From positions 46,061-110,060 of the forward strand of contig NZ_CABHMZ010000011.1 in NCBI RefSeq assembly GCF_902167705.1: a stretch of DNA of 64,000 nt. Direction: 5' to 3'. This DNA comes from Streptococcus constellatus. GTDB taxonomy: Bacteria; Bacillota; Bacilli; Lactobacillales; Streptococcaceae. This document shows positions 18,221 through 27,513 of this stretch, one piece after another. Each line of letters opens with the position of its first letter. Within the stretch, counting starts at the first letter, position 1. Below the pieces are notes generated by a model that worked only from the letters and a program-made list of their open reading frames with translations, made no database searches and had not been told where the DNA came from. The position numbers were made by a program, and so were the translations under genes.

Positions 18221-20038
18221 TTATTTCTTAACGGTTCCTTTTTTCGTTGCTTCATCAATCGTTTGTTTGACTGTTTGAGCATAGAGTTCTCCGCCTTTGG
18301 TAATCGTTGTTGTTTCTGAGCCAAAGTGCACGTAGTCTGTACCGTACCAAATTTCAGGATGTTCAATAGCTACTTGATACCAGTCTGCTACAAAGACATA
18401 ATCGTACTTTTTCGCCAATTCCAATTCATACTGACGTGTTTTTACAGCGATACTAGTCCCGTCATGCGCCGTGCGTCCATCATAAGGTGTGACCAGAATC
18501 AAACGATGACCTTTCGGTAATTTTTCAATAAATTGATTGAGCAAAGTCTCATAGTTATCAACAGTATTGGCGCCTAATGCCAGTACAACATTTTCCAGAA
18601 GCACTTTATTAGAAATATCCGTTTGATAAACTTCCAAACCTGATGCTAAATTACGACTAACGGCTGCATCTACTTGAGCCTCTGGCATTGCTTGTTTAAG
18701 CCATTCACTTGCCCGCAAAGTAACAGAATCTCCGATGATAGTGGTTCCTTTAGCAACATTGTATTGGCTAGCAGTCGCATTATCAACTTGTGTGCGAGTG
18801 ATTTGCATTTTATTGTCCGCTTGATTGAGTCCATTGACCAATAAATTTTCTTCAAAGGCACCGATTTTGGGAGCCGTCATAATCATAATCAATGTTATCA
18901 AGGTAAGAGGAATCAAACTATAAAATACAGGTGTTGTAATTTGCTTGATGTTCATCTTCAAGCCAAATACTTTGGGCTCTTTACCTGCTAATGTTGGCTC
19001 CAAAAGGTAGAAAGAACCGGCAGCGAAAGCAAAGGAAAGAATGGTTGTCAAAAGCACGGCTAAGCCATTGCTCATCAATTGAGAGAAAATGATATAGAAT
19101 GGCCAATGGAACAAATATACACCGTAGCTCGTATCTGCAATAAAAGTGATAATCGGTGGCTCATCAACATGTGGCGTCTTCTCATGGAGCACACGTGTTG
19201 CCAAAATCATCACTACTGAAAATACCGTTGCAAGAAGGAAACCAAACAGATAGGTCAATAAATTGTCAAATTTCAGAAGGAAGGTCAATAGCAGCAAAGC
19301 CGCAAAACTTCCGCCAAATAGATAGAAGGTTTTTTTCAAATCAAGCGCCTGCTCTATTTTACGGAAAGGTGCTCCTAAGTCGCTCACACCTGAAACCGTC
19401 GCTAGAACACTTCCTGCAAAAAATGGAAAGATATGAGTGAAACTTGAAAAGTAAATCACAGAAAAGTTTGAAGTGAAAAATCCTCTAACAAACATGGAAA
19501 GAAAACTAATGAAGAACACAGCGGACGAAACGAGAAAGATGATGCCACGAAATTGCCCAACGGTTTTACTTTTCTTCGCTAAATACCATGTTGCCAAGCC
19601 CCATAAAATATAGTAGTGCATTTCCAAAGCCAAGCTCCAAGTATGCACAAAAAGGTGCTGAATAAATTGACTTTCGTAATTTCCACCAGACAAAATTTCA
19701 TAAAAATTGGTCACAAAGCCAAGCGCAGCAGCGATTTGCGTCCCAATCCCCGCTAGAAAATCTCTCCGAATCAAAAGGGTAAAGGGCATGACAATCAAAA
19801 TCATCAGCACAAGCGGCGGCACAATCCGATAAAAACGCCGTCTCAAAAATCCTTTGATGTCAATTTCCTTGTTTCTGGCAAATTCATCAATCAAGAGAGA
19901 CGTAATCAAAAAGCCTGAAAAAGTGAAGAAGATGTCCACACCAATAAAGCCACCAGGAAAAGCTTTCTGGAAGAAATGATATAGCAGAACTAAGAGTAGC
20001 CCTGTAATCCTCACTAATGAAAACCATTTAATGCGCAT
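18221..20038 (-). CDS. OatA-like acyltransferase (peptidoglycan O-acetyltransferase type)
   Basis: 605 residues in two parts. Residues 1-370 form an acyltransferase-3 membrane domain of about ten segments, with the family motifs LYHFFQKAFPGGFIGVDIFFTFSGF and RRRFYRIVPP. After a last transmembrane segment, residues 430-600 form an extracellular SGNH-type domain: IGDSV (Ser), LGANTVDN (Asn) and DYVHFGS (Asp-x-x-His). This is the architecture of OatA/Adr enzymes that O-acetylate muramic acid and confer lysozyme resistance. I start at the ATG at 20038, overlapping the MORN gene by 11 bases. The exact acceptor is not proven by sequence. Confidence 0.87.
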   Translation of the reverse strand: MRIKWFSLVRITGLLLVLLYHFFQKAFPGGFIGVDIFFTFSGFLITSLLIDEFARNKEIDIKGFLRRRFYRIVPPLVLMILIVMPFTLLIRRDFLAGIGTQIAAALGFVTNFYEILSGGNYESQFIQHLFVHTWSLALEMHYYILWGLATWYLAKKSKTVGQFRGIIFLVSSAVFFISFLSMFVRGFFTSNFSVIYFSSFTHIFPFFAGSVLATVSGVSDLGAPFRKIEQALDLKKTFYLFGGSFAALLLLTFLLKFDNLLTYLFGFLLATVFSVVMILATRVLHEKTPHVDEPPIITFIADTSYGVYLFHWPFYIIFSQLMSNGLAVLLTTILSFAFAAGSFYLLEPTLAGKEPKVFGLKMNIKQITTPVFYSLIPLTLITLIMIMTAPKIGAFEENLLVNGLNQADNKMQITRTQVDNATASQYNVAKGTTIIGDSVTLRASEWLKQAMPEAQVDAAVSRNLASGLEVYQTDISNKVLLENVVLALGANTVDNYETLLNQFIEKLPKGHRLILVTPYDGRTAHDGTSIAVKTRQYELELAKKYDYVFVADWYQVAIEHPEIWYGTDYVHFGSETTTITKGGELYAQTVKQTIDEATKKGTVKK

Positions 20039-20441
20039 TTTGATAAATCCCCTGCTTAAACTTTCCCTTGTAGACAACATTGTCCTCGGTCGTCAGCATC
20101 CCTTGTCCATCTGCTTGACCATTTACAAAATTGCCTTCGTATTTCCAACCGGCTTTGGCTGTAAAAGTTCCTTTCCCATTGAAGGTTCCATTTTTAAAAT
20201 AGCCTTTATAAACATCTCCGTTCTTAAAAGTCAATGTTCCTTGACCATTCATTTTCCCACGAACGAGACTGCCATTGTACTTAATTGCTCCCTTATCCAA
20301 TGTCAAAGCTCCTTGACCTGGAATTCCTGATGTAAAGGCCACAATTGCTGATATGATAATGACCGTTACTGCCAGTAACTCTAAATTATGTCTCGTAAGA
20401 TAGATTTTATATTTTTCGTAAAATGCTTTTAATGTATCCAT
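20028..20441 (-). CDS. Membrane-anchored MORN-repeat protein
   Basis: 137 residues: a short cytoplasmic start, one transmembrane helix (LLAVTVIIISAIVAF, about 22-36), then four MORN repeats (YNGSLVRGKMNGQGTLTF, YKGYFKNGTFNGKGTFT, YEGNFVNGQADGQGMLT, YKGKFKQGIYQ). MORN repeats are beta-hairpin units that bind lipid or protein. It overlaps the acyltransferase gene by 11 bases and lies eight bases after the tyrosine phosphatase, so the three are probably one transcript. No enzymatic residues are visible. Its role may be scaffolding at the membrane. Confidence 0.85.
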   Translation of the reverse strand: MDTLKAFYEKYKIYLTRHNLELLAVTVIIISAIVAFTSGIPGQGALTLDKGAIKYNGSLVRGKMNGQGTLTFKNGDVYKGYFKNGTFNGKGTFTAKAGWKYEGNFVNGQADGQGMLTTEDNVVYKGKFKQGIYQNAH

Positions 20442-20448
20442 TCTTTAC

Positions 20449-20877
20449 TTAATCTTCGTTCTTCATCTGCTCTAGCCACTTTTGACAACCTGCCAAAACA
20501 AGCTGATAAGTTTCATCAAAATCCCCAGTGTACCACGGATCTGGCACGCTTTTTTCTTCAAATTGGAAAATTTTATCAGCGTATTTCTCTGGTGCCATTT
20601 TCTTTAAATCCTGAAGATTGGATTGGTCCATTCCGATAATATAATCAAAACTTTCAAAATCTTGTATTGCTATTTGCTGCGAAGTCTTGCTTTTATCATA
20701 AGGAATGGCATACTTTCTAAAAATCGCCTGCGTTCCCGCATGAATTGGATTGCCATACTCCCAATCCGAAGTCGCACGACTTTCAACATAAACTTCATCT
20801 GTCAAATCTTTCATCACAAATTCTGCCATTGGACTGCGGCAGATATTTCCCAAGCAAACAAACACAATTTTCTTCAT
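20449..20877 (-). CDS. Low-molecular-weight protein tyrosine phosphatase
   Basis: 142-residue cytoplasmic phosphatase. The active-site loop is VCLGNICRSP, with Cys8 and Arg14, at the N-terminus. The general acid is in SVPDPWYTGDFDETY (about 112). Length and motifs fit the LMW-PTP family exactly. Such enzymes reverse the tyrosine phosphorylation of capsule or other regulatory kinases. It is first of three genes with the MORN protein and the OatA-like enzyme. No cognate kinase is in the window. Confidence 0.92.
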   Translation of the reverse strand: MKKIVFVCLGNICRSPMAEFVMKDLTDEVYVESRATSDWEYGNPIHAGTQAIFRKYAIPYDKSKTSQQIAIQDFESFDYIIGMDQSNLQDLKKMAPEKYADKIFQFEEKSVPDPWYTGDFDETYQLVLAGCQKWLEQMKNED

Positions 20878-20962
20878 AGCATAGACCTCTTTACTATTAT
20901 AACAAAATCTATAAAAATAGGGATTTTAACCCTTGAGATTTTTTGAATTCTTTAAAAAACAC

Positions 20963-21053
20963 AAAAAAGCCGCCGATTGGGCGACTCTTATAGGGAGATT
21001 ATTATGAAAAAGAAAAGTTTTTAGGAGTTCAAGTTAAGCTTCTCTCAACTTGT
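20963..21053 (-). ncRNA. CiaR-dependent small RNA (csRNA type)
   Basis: A short minus-strand transcription unit of about 90 bases between the phosphatase and nucleotidyltransferase genes. It begins with a nine-base-pair hairpin (CAAGTTGAG/CTTAACTTG, 21052-21030), continues with an unpaired pyrimidine-rich stretch holding ACTCCT, CATAAT and TCTCCC, and ends with a terminator hairpin (GTCGCC/GGCGGC, 20985-20969) and six U. Unpaired anti-Shine-Dalgarno (CUCCU) and anti-start (CAU) elements are the hallmark of streptococcal csRNAs, which block translation of target mRNAs. The promoter carries a perfect CiaR repeat. Ends are estimated, and targets are unknown. Confidence 0.85.
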
Positions 21054-21059
21054 GATTAT

Positions 21060-21092
21060 AGTATAACGATATTGACTTAAATTTTTCTTAAA
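21060..21092 (-). promoter_or_regulatory. CiaR direct repeat and promoter of the small RNA
   Basis: The minus strand reads TTTAAG-AAAAA-TTTAAG at 21092-21076, the exact CiaR recognition repeat. TATACT follows after ten bases (21065-21060), the spacing known for CiaR-activated promoters. TATAAT at 21060-21055 is an alternative -10. Confidence 0.85.
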
Positions 21093-21116
21093 GATTTTAC
21101 TGTTTTCTAAAAAATT

Positions 21117-21680
21117 TTAAAGAAATTCAATTTGAAGATTGTTCCACTTCTTCTGCCAATCTTTTTTCTGTATTCTCATATTATAGAGCTGTCTCCTGTC
21201 TGCATCTTCTAGGAAATGCGGAGTGGGCTGAACACGGAAATGGAGAATATCGTCTAAACCATAGGGAGCAAACAATTCCAGCCGACTATTATCCAACAAA
21301 CGCAAGCCCACAGCCGTACAACATTCTGGGTACTTACTCATGGCATCTCGCGAACTAGTGTATGGTGGAGTATTTGGACTGTGAACATGCATATAAATTT
21401 GATTTTTTACTTCCCAATGGTAATGTGGAAATTCTCGCTTGAGCCAGTTTTCAATGTTGAGCGTTTCCTCATAAGAAACATCTGGATCAAAGAAAATCAC
21501 ATCCACATCCGTATCTTTATCAAATCCTGGTTGATTTGATAAACGATTCCAAATAAAATTACGCACACTGCCAGCACAAAGCCAACTATCTTTTAACTGC
21601 AAATCACGGATAATCGTCAGCAGCGTCATCATGTCTTGGTCTGATGAGAACGCATGTAAAATCTCTCTTTCGGACAGCAT
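21117..21680 (-). CDS. Nucleotidyltransferase family protein (DUF925)
   Basis: 187 residues resembling the DUF925 nucleotidyltransferase-like family. The N-terminal part has SWLCAGSVRNFIWN (a Gly-Ser loop) and TDVDVIFFDPDVSYEET, the paired acidic residues expected of a nucleotidyltransferase fold. Substrate and activity are unknown. I use the ATG at 21680, two bases before the ruvB stop, with a GGAG site inside ruvB. Longer frames lie within ruvB. It is read with ruvB, upstream of the small RNA. Confidence 0.82.
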   Translation of the reverse strand: MLSEREILHAFSSDQDMMTLLTIIRDLQLKDSWLCAGSVRNFIWNRLSNQPGFDKDTDVDVIFFDPDVSYEETLNIENWLKREFPHYHWEVKNQIYMHVHSPNTPPYTSSRDAMSKYPECCTAVGLRLLDNSRLELFAPYGLDDILHFRVQPTPHFLEDADRRQLYNMRIQKKDWQKKWNNLQIEFL

Positions 21681-21681
21681 G

Positions 21682-22680
21682 TTATTTCTCCAAATACTCA
21701 TAACCCAAATGCTCGTAAGCCTTACGCGTCGCCACGCGCCCTGTCCGTGTCCGCATGACAAATCCTTTTTGAATCAGATAAGGCTCATACATGTCTTCTA
21801 CCGTTTCCTGCTCTTCTGCGATATTGACGGACAAAGTTCCCAGACCAACTGGCCCGCCGCCATAAACCTCAATCATGGTCTTGAGAATCTTTTGATCCAC
21901 ATAATCCAGACCTTCCTGATCCACATCCAGCATCGTCAGGGCTTGATCAGTAATTTGGTCATCAATTAGCCCGTCACCCATAATCTGAGCAAAATCTCGT
22001 ACGCGTTTAAGAAGTCGATTGGCAATTCGAGGCGTGCCCCGGCTGCGTAGCGCCAATTCTTCAGCTGCTTCATGAGTGATGTCCATTTCAAAGATTTCTG
22101 CCGTTCGCTCCACAATCTCGGTCAAATCTGCTTCTGCATAATATTCCATGTGACCAGTAATGCCAAAACGAGCCCGTAAAGGATTGGACAGCATACCAGC
22201 TCGGGTCGTGGCGCCAATTAAAGTAAACGGTGGCAAATCCAAGTGGACACTGCGACTGGTTTCGCCAGAGCCAATCATAATATCAATGTAAAAGTCCTCC
22301 ATAGCGCTGTAAAGCACTTCTTCCACAGCCATCGGTAAGCGATGAATTTCATCAATAAAGAGGACATCCCCAGGCTCCAGATCATTTAAAATTGCTACCA
22401 AATCGCCTGCTTTTTCGATGACCGGACCAGAAGTTTGCTTGAGATTGACTCCCAGTTCATTGGCGATGACAAAGGCCATAGTGGTCTTTCCCAATCCCGG
22501 AGGTCCAAAAAGCAGCGTGTGATCTAGTGCTTCATCTCGCAGCTTGGCTGCTTCAATGAAAATCTTTAATTGATTTTTGACCTTGTCTTGCCCAATATAT
22601 TCTTGTAAATACTGGGGACGCAATGTGCGCTCTACGAGCTCCTCGTCTCCCATCAATTCATTATCCAAAATTCTACTCAT
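21682..22680 (-). CDS. ruvB: Holliday junction branch migration ATPase RuvB
   Basis: 332-residue AAA+ motor that drives Holliday junction migration with RuvA. Walker A is FGPPGLGKT (about 58-66), Walker B is LFIDEIHRL, sensor 1 is LIGATTRAG, and the arginine finger region is LRARFGI. The C-terminal winged helix includes [16 protein letters not shown]. The length is standard. It forms a two-gene unit with the nucleotidyltransferase-like gene. Confidence 0.97.
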   Translation of the reverse strand: MSRILDNELMGDEELVERTLRPQYLQEYIGQDKVKNQLKIFIEAAKLRDEALDHTLLFGPPGLGKTTMAFVIANELGVNLKQTSGPVIEKAGDLVAILNDLEPGDVLFIDEIHRLPMAVEEVLYSAMEDFYIDIMIGSGETSRSVHLDLPPFTLIGATTRAGMLSNPLRARFGITGHMEYYAEADLTEIVERTAEIFEMDITHEAAEELALRSRGTPRIANRLLKRVRDFAQIMGDGLIDDQITDQALTMLDVDQEGLDYVDQKILKTMIEVYGGGPVGLGTLSVNIAEEQETVEDMYEPYLIQKGFVMRTRTGRVATRKAYEHLGYEYLEK

Positions 22681-22829
22681 AAATACTATTATAGCAAAAA
22701 ATCAGGTTGGTAAGCTGGTTTAACCTTAGATTTTACAAATAGAAATCAAAGGGAGTGAGATTATGATGATACTAAATATCTTAAAGCAAAATCGACAGAA
22801 AAATGTACTGCCGTTTTCAATATTCATTT

Positions 22830-23867
22830 TCATTTGCTTGTTGCATGATAAATGGTTGTGCTGGTAAAAATCTCGCCCGCTTTCAAGATAACATCTGTCT
22901 TCAAGTCACTATGAATCGCATCAGGAAGCGCCTGAGTCTCCAGAGCTAAGCCATTGTGTTGAATCATGGGTTGCCCATTTAAAATGACCGTATCATCTAC
23001 AAAGTTCGCTGAGTAAGTCACTAAGCAAGGTGCACTTGTTTTAAATGTCAAAAAGCGACCTGATTTTGGTTCGTACAAAGAACCAGCCCTATCCTCTTGC
23101 TTATTTAAAGCAAATGGATGATCCAAACCGGACACAATCTGAATCTGCTCATCTTGATTGGCAAAAATATCTTTCAAAGTCACACCTTTTGTTAAGTCTT
23201 TGACAAAATTGCGGTTTGAATCAGCGACTTTAGCAGGCACGCCGTCCGGTGCGATTGGAAATACTCCTAAGATATTCAACTGCAAGTTACAGTTATCAAT
23301 CGGTTGACTGAAATCGCCTGATAGGTTGAAATAGCTGTGATTGGTTGGATTGACCAAGGTATCCTTGTCCGTCTGAACTTGATAAGAAATCCCTAACTCA
23401 CCTAGTTCTGTTAAAGTATAAGAAACCCAGACTTTTAGATTTCCTGGGAAACCACCCGTTCCGTCTGCACGTTCGGTATAGAAAGTGACGCCTTCGTTTG
23501 TGACTTCCTCAACTTGAAAAATAGCACTGTCCCAGCCCGTAGAGCCACTATGATTGCAATTTTCTGCATTGTTGACTTCTAACTGATAGTTTTCCCCGTT
23601 CAAATCAAACTCAGCTTTTGCAATCCGTCCAGCCACCGGTCCGACGCTCGCACCATATTTGGGACTATTGCCTACATAAGCAGTAAAGTTATCAAAGCCA
23701 ACCACAATATTTGCAAATTGTCCCTGTTTGTCCGGCGTGACATACTCCAACACCGTAGCACCATAGGTCATGACTTTCAATCGATAACCCAAGTCATTTT
23801 CAAATGTGTAAGAAACAATATCTTGTCCTTGAAATGTGCCAAAAATAGCTTCTTGATAAGATTTCAT
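22830..23867 (-). CDS. galM: Aldose 1-epimerase (galactose mutarotase)
   Basis: 345-residue beta-sandwich enzyme interconverting alpha and beta anomers of galactose. Catalytic motifs are visible: NNAENCNHSGSTGWDSAIF (about 95-113, containing the first His), VNPTNHSYFNLSG (second His, about 178), the Asp of SGLDHPF and the base in NGLALETQALPDAIH (about 305). As the last gene of the bgaC locus it prepares beta-galactose released by BgaC for metabolism. Confidence 0.93.
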   Translation of the reverse strand: MKSYQEAIFGTFQGQDIVSYTFENDLGYRLKVMTYGATVLEYVTPDKQGQFANIVVGFDNFTAYVGNSPKYGASVGPVAGRIAKAEFDLNGENYQLEVNNAENCNHSGSTGWDSAIFQVEEVTNEGVTFYTERADGTGGFPGNLKVWVSYTLTELGELGISYQVQTDKDTLVNPTNHSYFNLSGDFSQPIDNCNLQLNILGVFPIAPDGVPAKVADSNRNFVKDLTKGVTLKDIFANQDEQIQIVSGLDHPFALNKQEDRAGSLYEPKSGRFLTFKTSAPCLVTYSANFVDDTVILNGQPMIQHNGLALETQALPDAIHSDLKTDVILKAGEIFTSTTIYHATSK

Positions 23868-23914
23868 ACAACTTTCCTTTTTTGTCTTTTATTTTGGATT
23901 TACATGTACCACAT

Positions 23915-24916
23915 TTAAATGTCTAACTTATCTAGCCACGAGACGGCTGTTTCACGTAAAACACGATTCAAGTCTTCAATATTTTGACGCCCCATTTCAT
24001 CCAACCAAGCTTTAGCTGCATCCGCTCCTTGATCTGCAAAGACCGTAACTGCATCTTTCCAAGTAGCACGACCGCAAAGGACACCGTTAAATTGAGAGCC
24101 TGCCTCACGCGCCACTTTCAGCGTTTCTTGGAAAAGTTCTGCGCTAACTCCAGCACTCAGGAAAATAAAGGGCAAATGAGTCGCATCAGACTGCTCTTTA
24201 AAGAAAACCTTCGCTTCTGCAAGACTATAAACTGGCTCTACTCCTTCTTTGGCAAAGCCTTCTACAAAATTCATATTGACAGGAACTTCTACTTTCAAAA
24301 CGTCTACATTGTAGCGTGAATCTGAAAAGAGCTTCATGGCTTCATTGACTTTGTGTGGTTTTACTTTCGCATAATCTGCATCTACTACACTAGCACGCTT
24401 CCTATCATAAGTCAAGATTTCAAGGAAGTAAGGAATGTCTTCTGCCACACATTCACTTCCTACACGTTCAACCCATGCTTGTTTGATGTCGTTGATTTCA
24501 GGTTTGTCATCTATATCATAGTAAATCAAAACTTTGACTGCGTCAGCGCCTAACTCTTTAATGCGTTTAGCTGACCAATTTGGTAGCAAGTCTGGCAGGC
24601 GTCCTTCTGTCGTTGCATCATAGCCTGTTTTTTCATAAGCAACAATAAGACCGCACTCTGGTGCACGTAATTTGGTAGCAGGTACACCGAATTCTGGATC
24701 CAAAAGGATAGAAGTTGCATACGGAGTCAACTGACTGGAAATCAATTGTTTAAATTCAATGAGCGCTTCATCTCCTGACACAACATGTGCGCCACTTGCC
24801 AGCATTTTTTTCAGTGAACCTCGCTGGTCAATCGCCAAAGCTCCAATAATGCCATTTTCATCTGAAAGATTCTTTAAGTGTGCTAATTTTTCGTGACTAA
24901 TCCTTAATTTTTCCAT
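23915..24916 (-). CDS. lacD: Tagatose 1,6-bisphosphate aldolase
   Basis: 333-residue class I aldolase of the LacD family, splitting tagatose 1,6-bisphosphate into dihydroxyacetone phosphate and glyceraldehyde 3-phosphate. Family features include [15 protein letters not shown] near residues 22-36, SILLDPEFG near 74 and VKVEVPVN near 205 (Schiff-base lysine region). I start at the ATG at 24916, with a GGAAGGA site; the longer frame overlaps agaS. No lacC (tagatose-6-phosphate kinase) is in the window, although AgaS would supply tagatose-6-phosphate. Confidence 0.93.
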   Translation of the reverse strand: MEKLRISHEKLAHLKNLSDENGIIGALAIDQRGSLKKMLASGAHVVSGDEALIEFKQLISSQLTPYATSILLDPEFGVPATKLRAPECGLIVAYEKTGYDATTEGRLPDLLPNWSAKRIKELGADAVKVLIYYDIDDKPEINDIKQAWVERVGSECVAEDIPYFLEILTYDRKRASVVDADYAKVKPHKVNEAMKLFSDSRYNVDVLKVEVPVNMNFVEGFAKEGVEPVYSLAEAKVFFKEQSDATHLPFIFLSAGVSAELFQETLKVAREAGSQFNGVLCGRATWKDAVTVFADQGADAAKAWLDEMGRQNIEDLNRVLRETAVSWLDKLDI

Positions 24917-24926
24917 GGGTTCCTTC

Positions 24927-26096
24927 CTATTCTTTGTCAAATGAGTGAATGATGACGCCTTGTACGACACGGTTGACAGTGCCTGTCGGAGACGGTGTAT
25001 CTGGACGATTGTTCACCTTGAGGGCTGTCAACAAGGCAAATAATTGACCATAAACAATATAAGGGAATACGCGATAAACATCATCTGCTAGCTGTTGACT
25101 AGAAAGAATGACTTGTTCAACATTTTCCAAATCTTCTTTTCGTTCTGTCAACAGAATCACCTTACGAGCAATCTCATCTCCAGCAACTTCTCGTACTAAG
25201 TCAAGGTCGTATAATTTGGTATAGGTATCTGTCGAACCAAACACCACAACGACCGTTTCTTCATTTACTAACGATTTTGGACCGTGGCGAAAACCGACAG
25301 GGCTTTCATACATGGTCGCCACTTGTCCTGCGGTCAATTCCAAAATTTTCAGCTGGGCTTCATGTGCCAAGCCGAAGAAAGGACCTGCTCCCAGATAAAT
25401 GACACGGTTGTAATCCAAGGAAACCATCTTTTGAATGGCTTCCGCTGAGTCTAACATCTCTTGGCTCAAGGCTATCAAAGCAGAAATTTTCTCTTCTTTT
25501 GCAGCTAAATCTGCTTTGTCAAAGACGAGCAAGGCCGTCAACATCATGGATGTAAAACTCGAAGTCATAGCAAAGCCAGCATCATTTGACGGTGCAGGTT
25601 GGAGCAAGAGCAAATTGCGTTCATCACCGTGTGCTTGCTGGGCTAATTTCCCTTCTGCTGCACATGTGATTGTGATTTGGTAAAGTTCCTCAACCAAGTC
25701 TTTTGCCAAGTCAACTGCCGCAACACTCTCTGGTGAATTGCCGCTACGGGCAAAGGAAACCAAAATAGTCGGTACTTTCTTGTGCAGATAAGCAAGCGGA
25801 TTAGCAACAATATCTGTCGTCGCAATGGCATTAAAGTTCCACTTGCGTTCATCGTAAATCTTTCTGAAATAAGGGAGAAGTGTCTCCCCGACATAGGCTG
25901 AAGTTCCAGCGCCTGTCAAAATAATCTTAATATAATCATGCTTTTCACCAATCCCATTTAGAAAAGCTGCAATCTCATCAGCCTGTGCTTTATAATTTTC
26001 AAAAGCTGTCTGCCAAACTTGTGGCTGTTGATAGATTTCCCGTGTGGTGATTTCCGCACCTAATTCAATCAAGTCTTCCTTTGTATAATCTAGCAT
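24927..26096 (-). CDS. agaS: AgaS-type sugar isomerase/deaminase (SIS protein)
   Basis: 389 residues with two SIS domains (about 40-200 and 215-375), containing the sugar-phosphate loops [15 protein letters not shown] and [15 protein letters not shown]. AgaS proteins deaminate and isomerise galactosamine-6-phosphate to tagatose-6-phosphate. The place beside a mannose-family PTS, LacD and BgaC fits use of galactosamine or GalNAc from host O-glycans. No AgaA-type deacetylase is in the cluster. RBS AAGGAG precedes the ATG. Confidence 0.88.
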   Translation of the reverse strand: MLDYTKEDLIELGAEITTREIYQQPQVWQTAFENYKAQADEIAAFLNGIGEKHDYIKIILTGAGTSAYVGETLLPYFRKIYDERKWNFNAIATTDIVANPLAYLHKKVPTILVSFARSGNSPESVAAVDLAKDLVEELYQITITCAAEGKLAQQAHGDERNLLLLQPAPSNDAGFAMTSSFTSMMLTALLVFDKADLAAKEEKISALIALSQEMLDSAEAIQKMVSLDYNRVIYLGAGPFFGLAHEAQLKILELTAGQVATMYESPVGFRHGPKSLVNEETVVVVFGSTDTYTKLYDLDLVREVAGDEIARKVILLTERKEDLENVEQVILSSQQLADDVYRVFPYIVYGQLFALLTALKVNNRPDTPSPTGTVNRVVQGVIIHSFDKE

Positions 26097-26116
26097 GGTT
26101 CTCCTTTCTGCTTTGC

Positions 26117-26196
26117 AATGCTAACTAAAAGAAAGGGAGTGGGAAAATGATGATTTCAAAGAAATCCATTCTCTTGCCCCAGCCCCCTTAGTTATG
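26117..26196. repeat. Imperfect inverted repeat between agaS and PTS EIIA
   Basis: AACTAAAAGAAAGGGAGTGGG near 26120-26140 faces GCCCCAGCCCCCTTAGTT near 26178-26195. A related tract, AAGGGAGTGAGATTATGATGAT, occurs near 22750-22770 before galM ends. They resemble short streptococcal intergenic repeats, and this one may also act as a stem-loop. Confidence 0.45.
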
Positions 26197-26263
26197 CAGA
26201 TTGCTCATTGGAGCAATTCAAGCAAGGACGTGTTTTTTCAGCTACTATTAGCTGGACACTCCT

Positions 26264-26668
26264 TTATTCATCTTCGTCATCGTTCATTTCTGCTAAAATA
26301 TCATTGACTTTCACAATGTATTTGTTCGCTTTTTCGATATATTTTGCTTCAACGCCAGTCAGGGCAGAATTGATAAATTCAATCACCATTGGCATATTCA
26401 TCCCTGCATAAAGTTCAATTTGGAGTCCTTCCAAAATCAGACGACTAACGACATTGCAGGGTGTTCCACCAAGCAGGTCGGCAAAAACGATGTAATCATC
26501 TAAATCTTTTACAGTCGCTAAAAATTTAGCAGTAAAGTCGTCTATTCCTTCTTCTGGAAGCAGGGAAACTGTATGAATGAAGTCCAGTGGCCCCATAATC
26601 ATTTCGGTGCTTTTCTTCAATTCTTCACAAAAGTGACCGTGACTGACCAATACAAGTTGTTTTGTCAT
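26264..26668 (-). CDS. PTS mannose/fructose-family EIIA component
   Basis: 134-residue cytoplasmic EIIA of the mannose family, receiving phosphate from HPr on His10 (LVLVSHGHFCEELKKS). Other family signatures are VFADLLGGTPCNVVSR (about 61-76). The acidic tail (EMNDDEDE) is unusual but not disabling. It is the last of four PTS genes in the order B, C, D, A, followed by agaS. Confidence 0.9.
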   Translation of the reverse strand: MTKQLVLVSHGHFCEELKKSTEMIMGPLDFIHTVSLLPEEGIDDFTAKFLATVKDLDDYIVFADLLGGTPCNVVSRLILEGLQIELYAGMNMPMVIEFINSALTGVEAKYIEKANKYIVKVNDILAEMNDDEDE

Positions 26669-26685
26669 TTATAGAGAAGCTCCTT

Positions 26686-27513
26686 TTAGACACCTAAGAT
26701 TGGTGTATGAGTAAAGTGTGAAAGTGCAGAAACACCAATTGCAATAATAATCACGATAAAGATTGCTTTTGTTGAATTCATACCTTTCTTACCAAGCAGC
26801 CAATAAACAAAACCTGTAAACAATGCTGGAACCAAACGTGGGAAGATTTTATCCAATGTTTCTTGAAGATTGAAGGTTACACCACCAAAGCTTTGTGCAT
26901 ACGTAAATTTAAAGTTAATCATCGTAGCAATCAAGGCAGCCACCATGAAAACACCAAGAACTGTTGCAGCATCTGTGATGGCAGACAATTTATCCTGCAT
27001 GGTTGTCACGAGCTTAACCCCTTCTTTATGGGCAAATTCTAACTGTTTCCAACGGAAGACGTTGATAGCGATTGTCACAGCTATCCAAAGGAAAATTCCA
27101 AGAGGATTGCCTTCAACAGCGAGTCCAGCAGCTAGACCACCCATAATAGCAGGAATGGTAGAACCAAAAATCGCATCACCAATCGCCGCAAATGGACCCA
27201 TTAAACCAGTTTTAATCCCTGTAACGGTATCTTTAGATTCAACTCCTTCATTTTCTTCAAGTGCTAGGTCAATCCCTGTTACTAAAGTGTGGAAGAAGTT
27301 AGATGTGTTGAAGAATTGCGTATGTGTCCGCATCATTTCTTTTAATTCTGGCGTACCGTCTCCATATATCTTGCGCAATTGCGGCAAAATCATATAAAGA
27401 TAGCCTGAGGCTTGCATACGCTCGTAGTTCCAACCCCATTGGAAAGTAAAGAGACTACGACGGTTGATTTGGTTAAAATCTTCTTTTGTTAATTTGTAAT
27501 TAGAGTTCGTCAT
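26686..27513 (-). CDS. PTS mannose/fructose-family EIID component
   Basis: 275-residue membrane EIID subunit. The N-terminal half contains the family motif RRSLFTFQWGWNYERMQASGYLY (about 17-39) and HTQFFNTSNFFHT. Hydrophobic segments follow to the C-terminus. I start at the ATG at 27513 (MTNSNYKLT), overlapping the end of EIIC by 14 bases. With EIIC it forms the sugar channel. Confidence 0.9.
   Translation of the reverse strand: MTNSNYKLTKEDFNQINRRSLFTFQWGWNYERMQASGYLYMILPQLRKIYGDGTPELKEMMRTHTQFFNTSNFFHTLVTGIDLALEENEGVESKDTVTGIKTGLMGPFAAIGDAIFGSTIPAIMGGLAAGLAVEGNPLGIFLWIAVTIAINVFRWKQLEFAHKEGVKLVTTMQDKLSAITDAATVLGVFMVAALIATMINFKFTYAQSFGGVTFNLQETLDKIFPRLVPALFTGFVYWLLGKKGMNSTKAIFIVIIIAIGVSALSHFTHTPILGV

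Noticed and set aside
21003..21023. Seven-codon frame (MKKKSF) with an AGGGAG site on the plus strand
   Set aside because: It is the complement of the unpaired part of the CiaR-controlled small RNA; the start and ribosome-site look arise from the RNA's anti-start and anti-Shine-Dalgarno sequences.
22762..22868. Short plus-strand frame (MMILNILKQNRQ) after an AGGGAGTG tract
   Set aside because: It runs into the galM coding strand and starts in a repeat-like tract; no similarity recognised.
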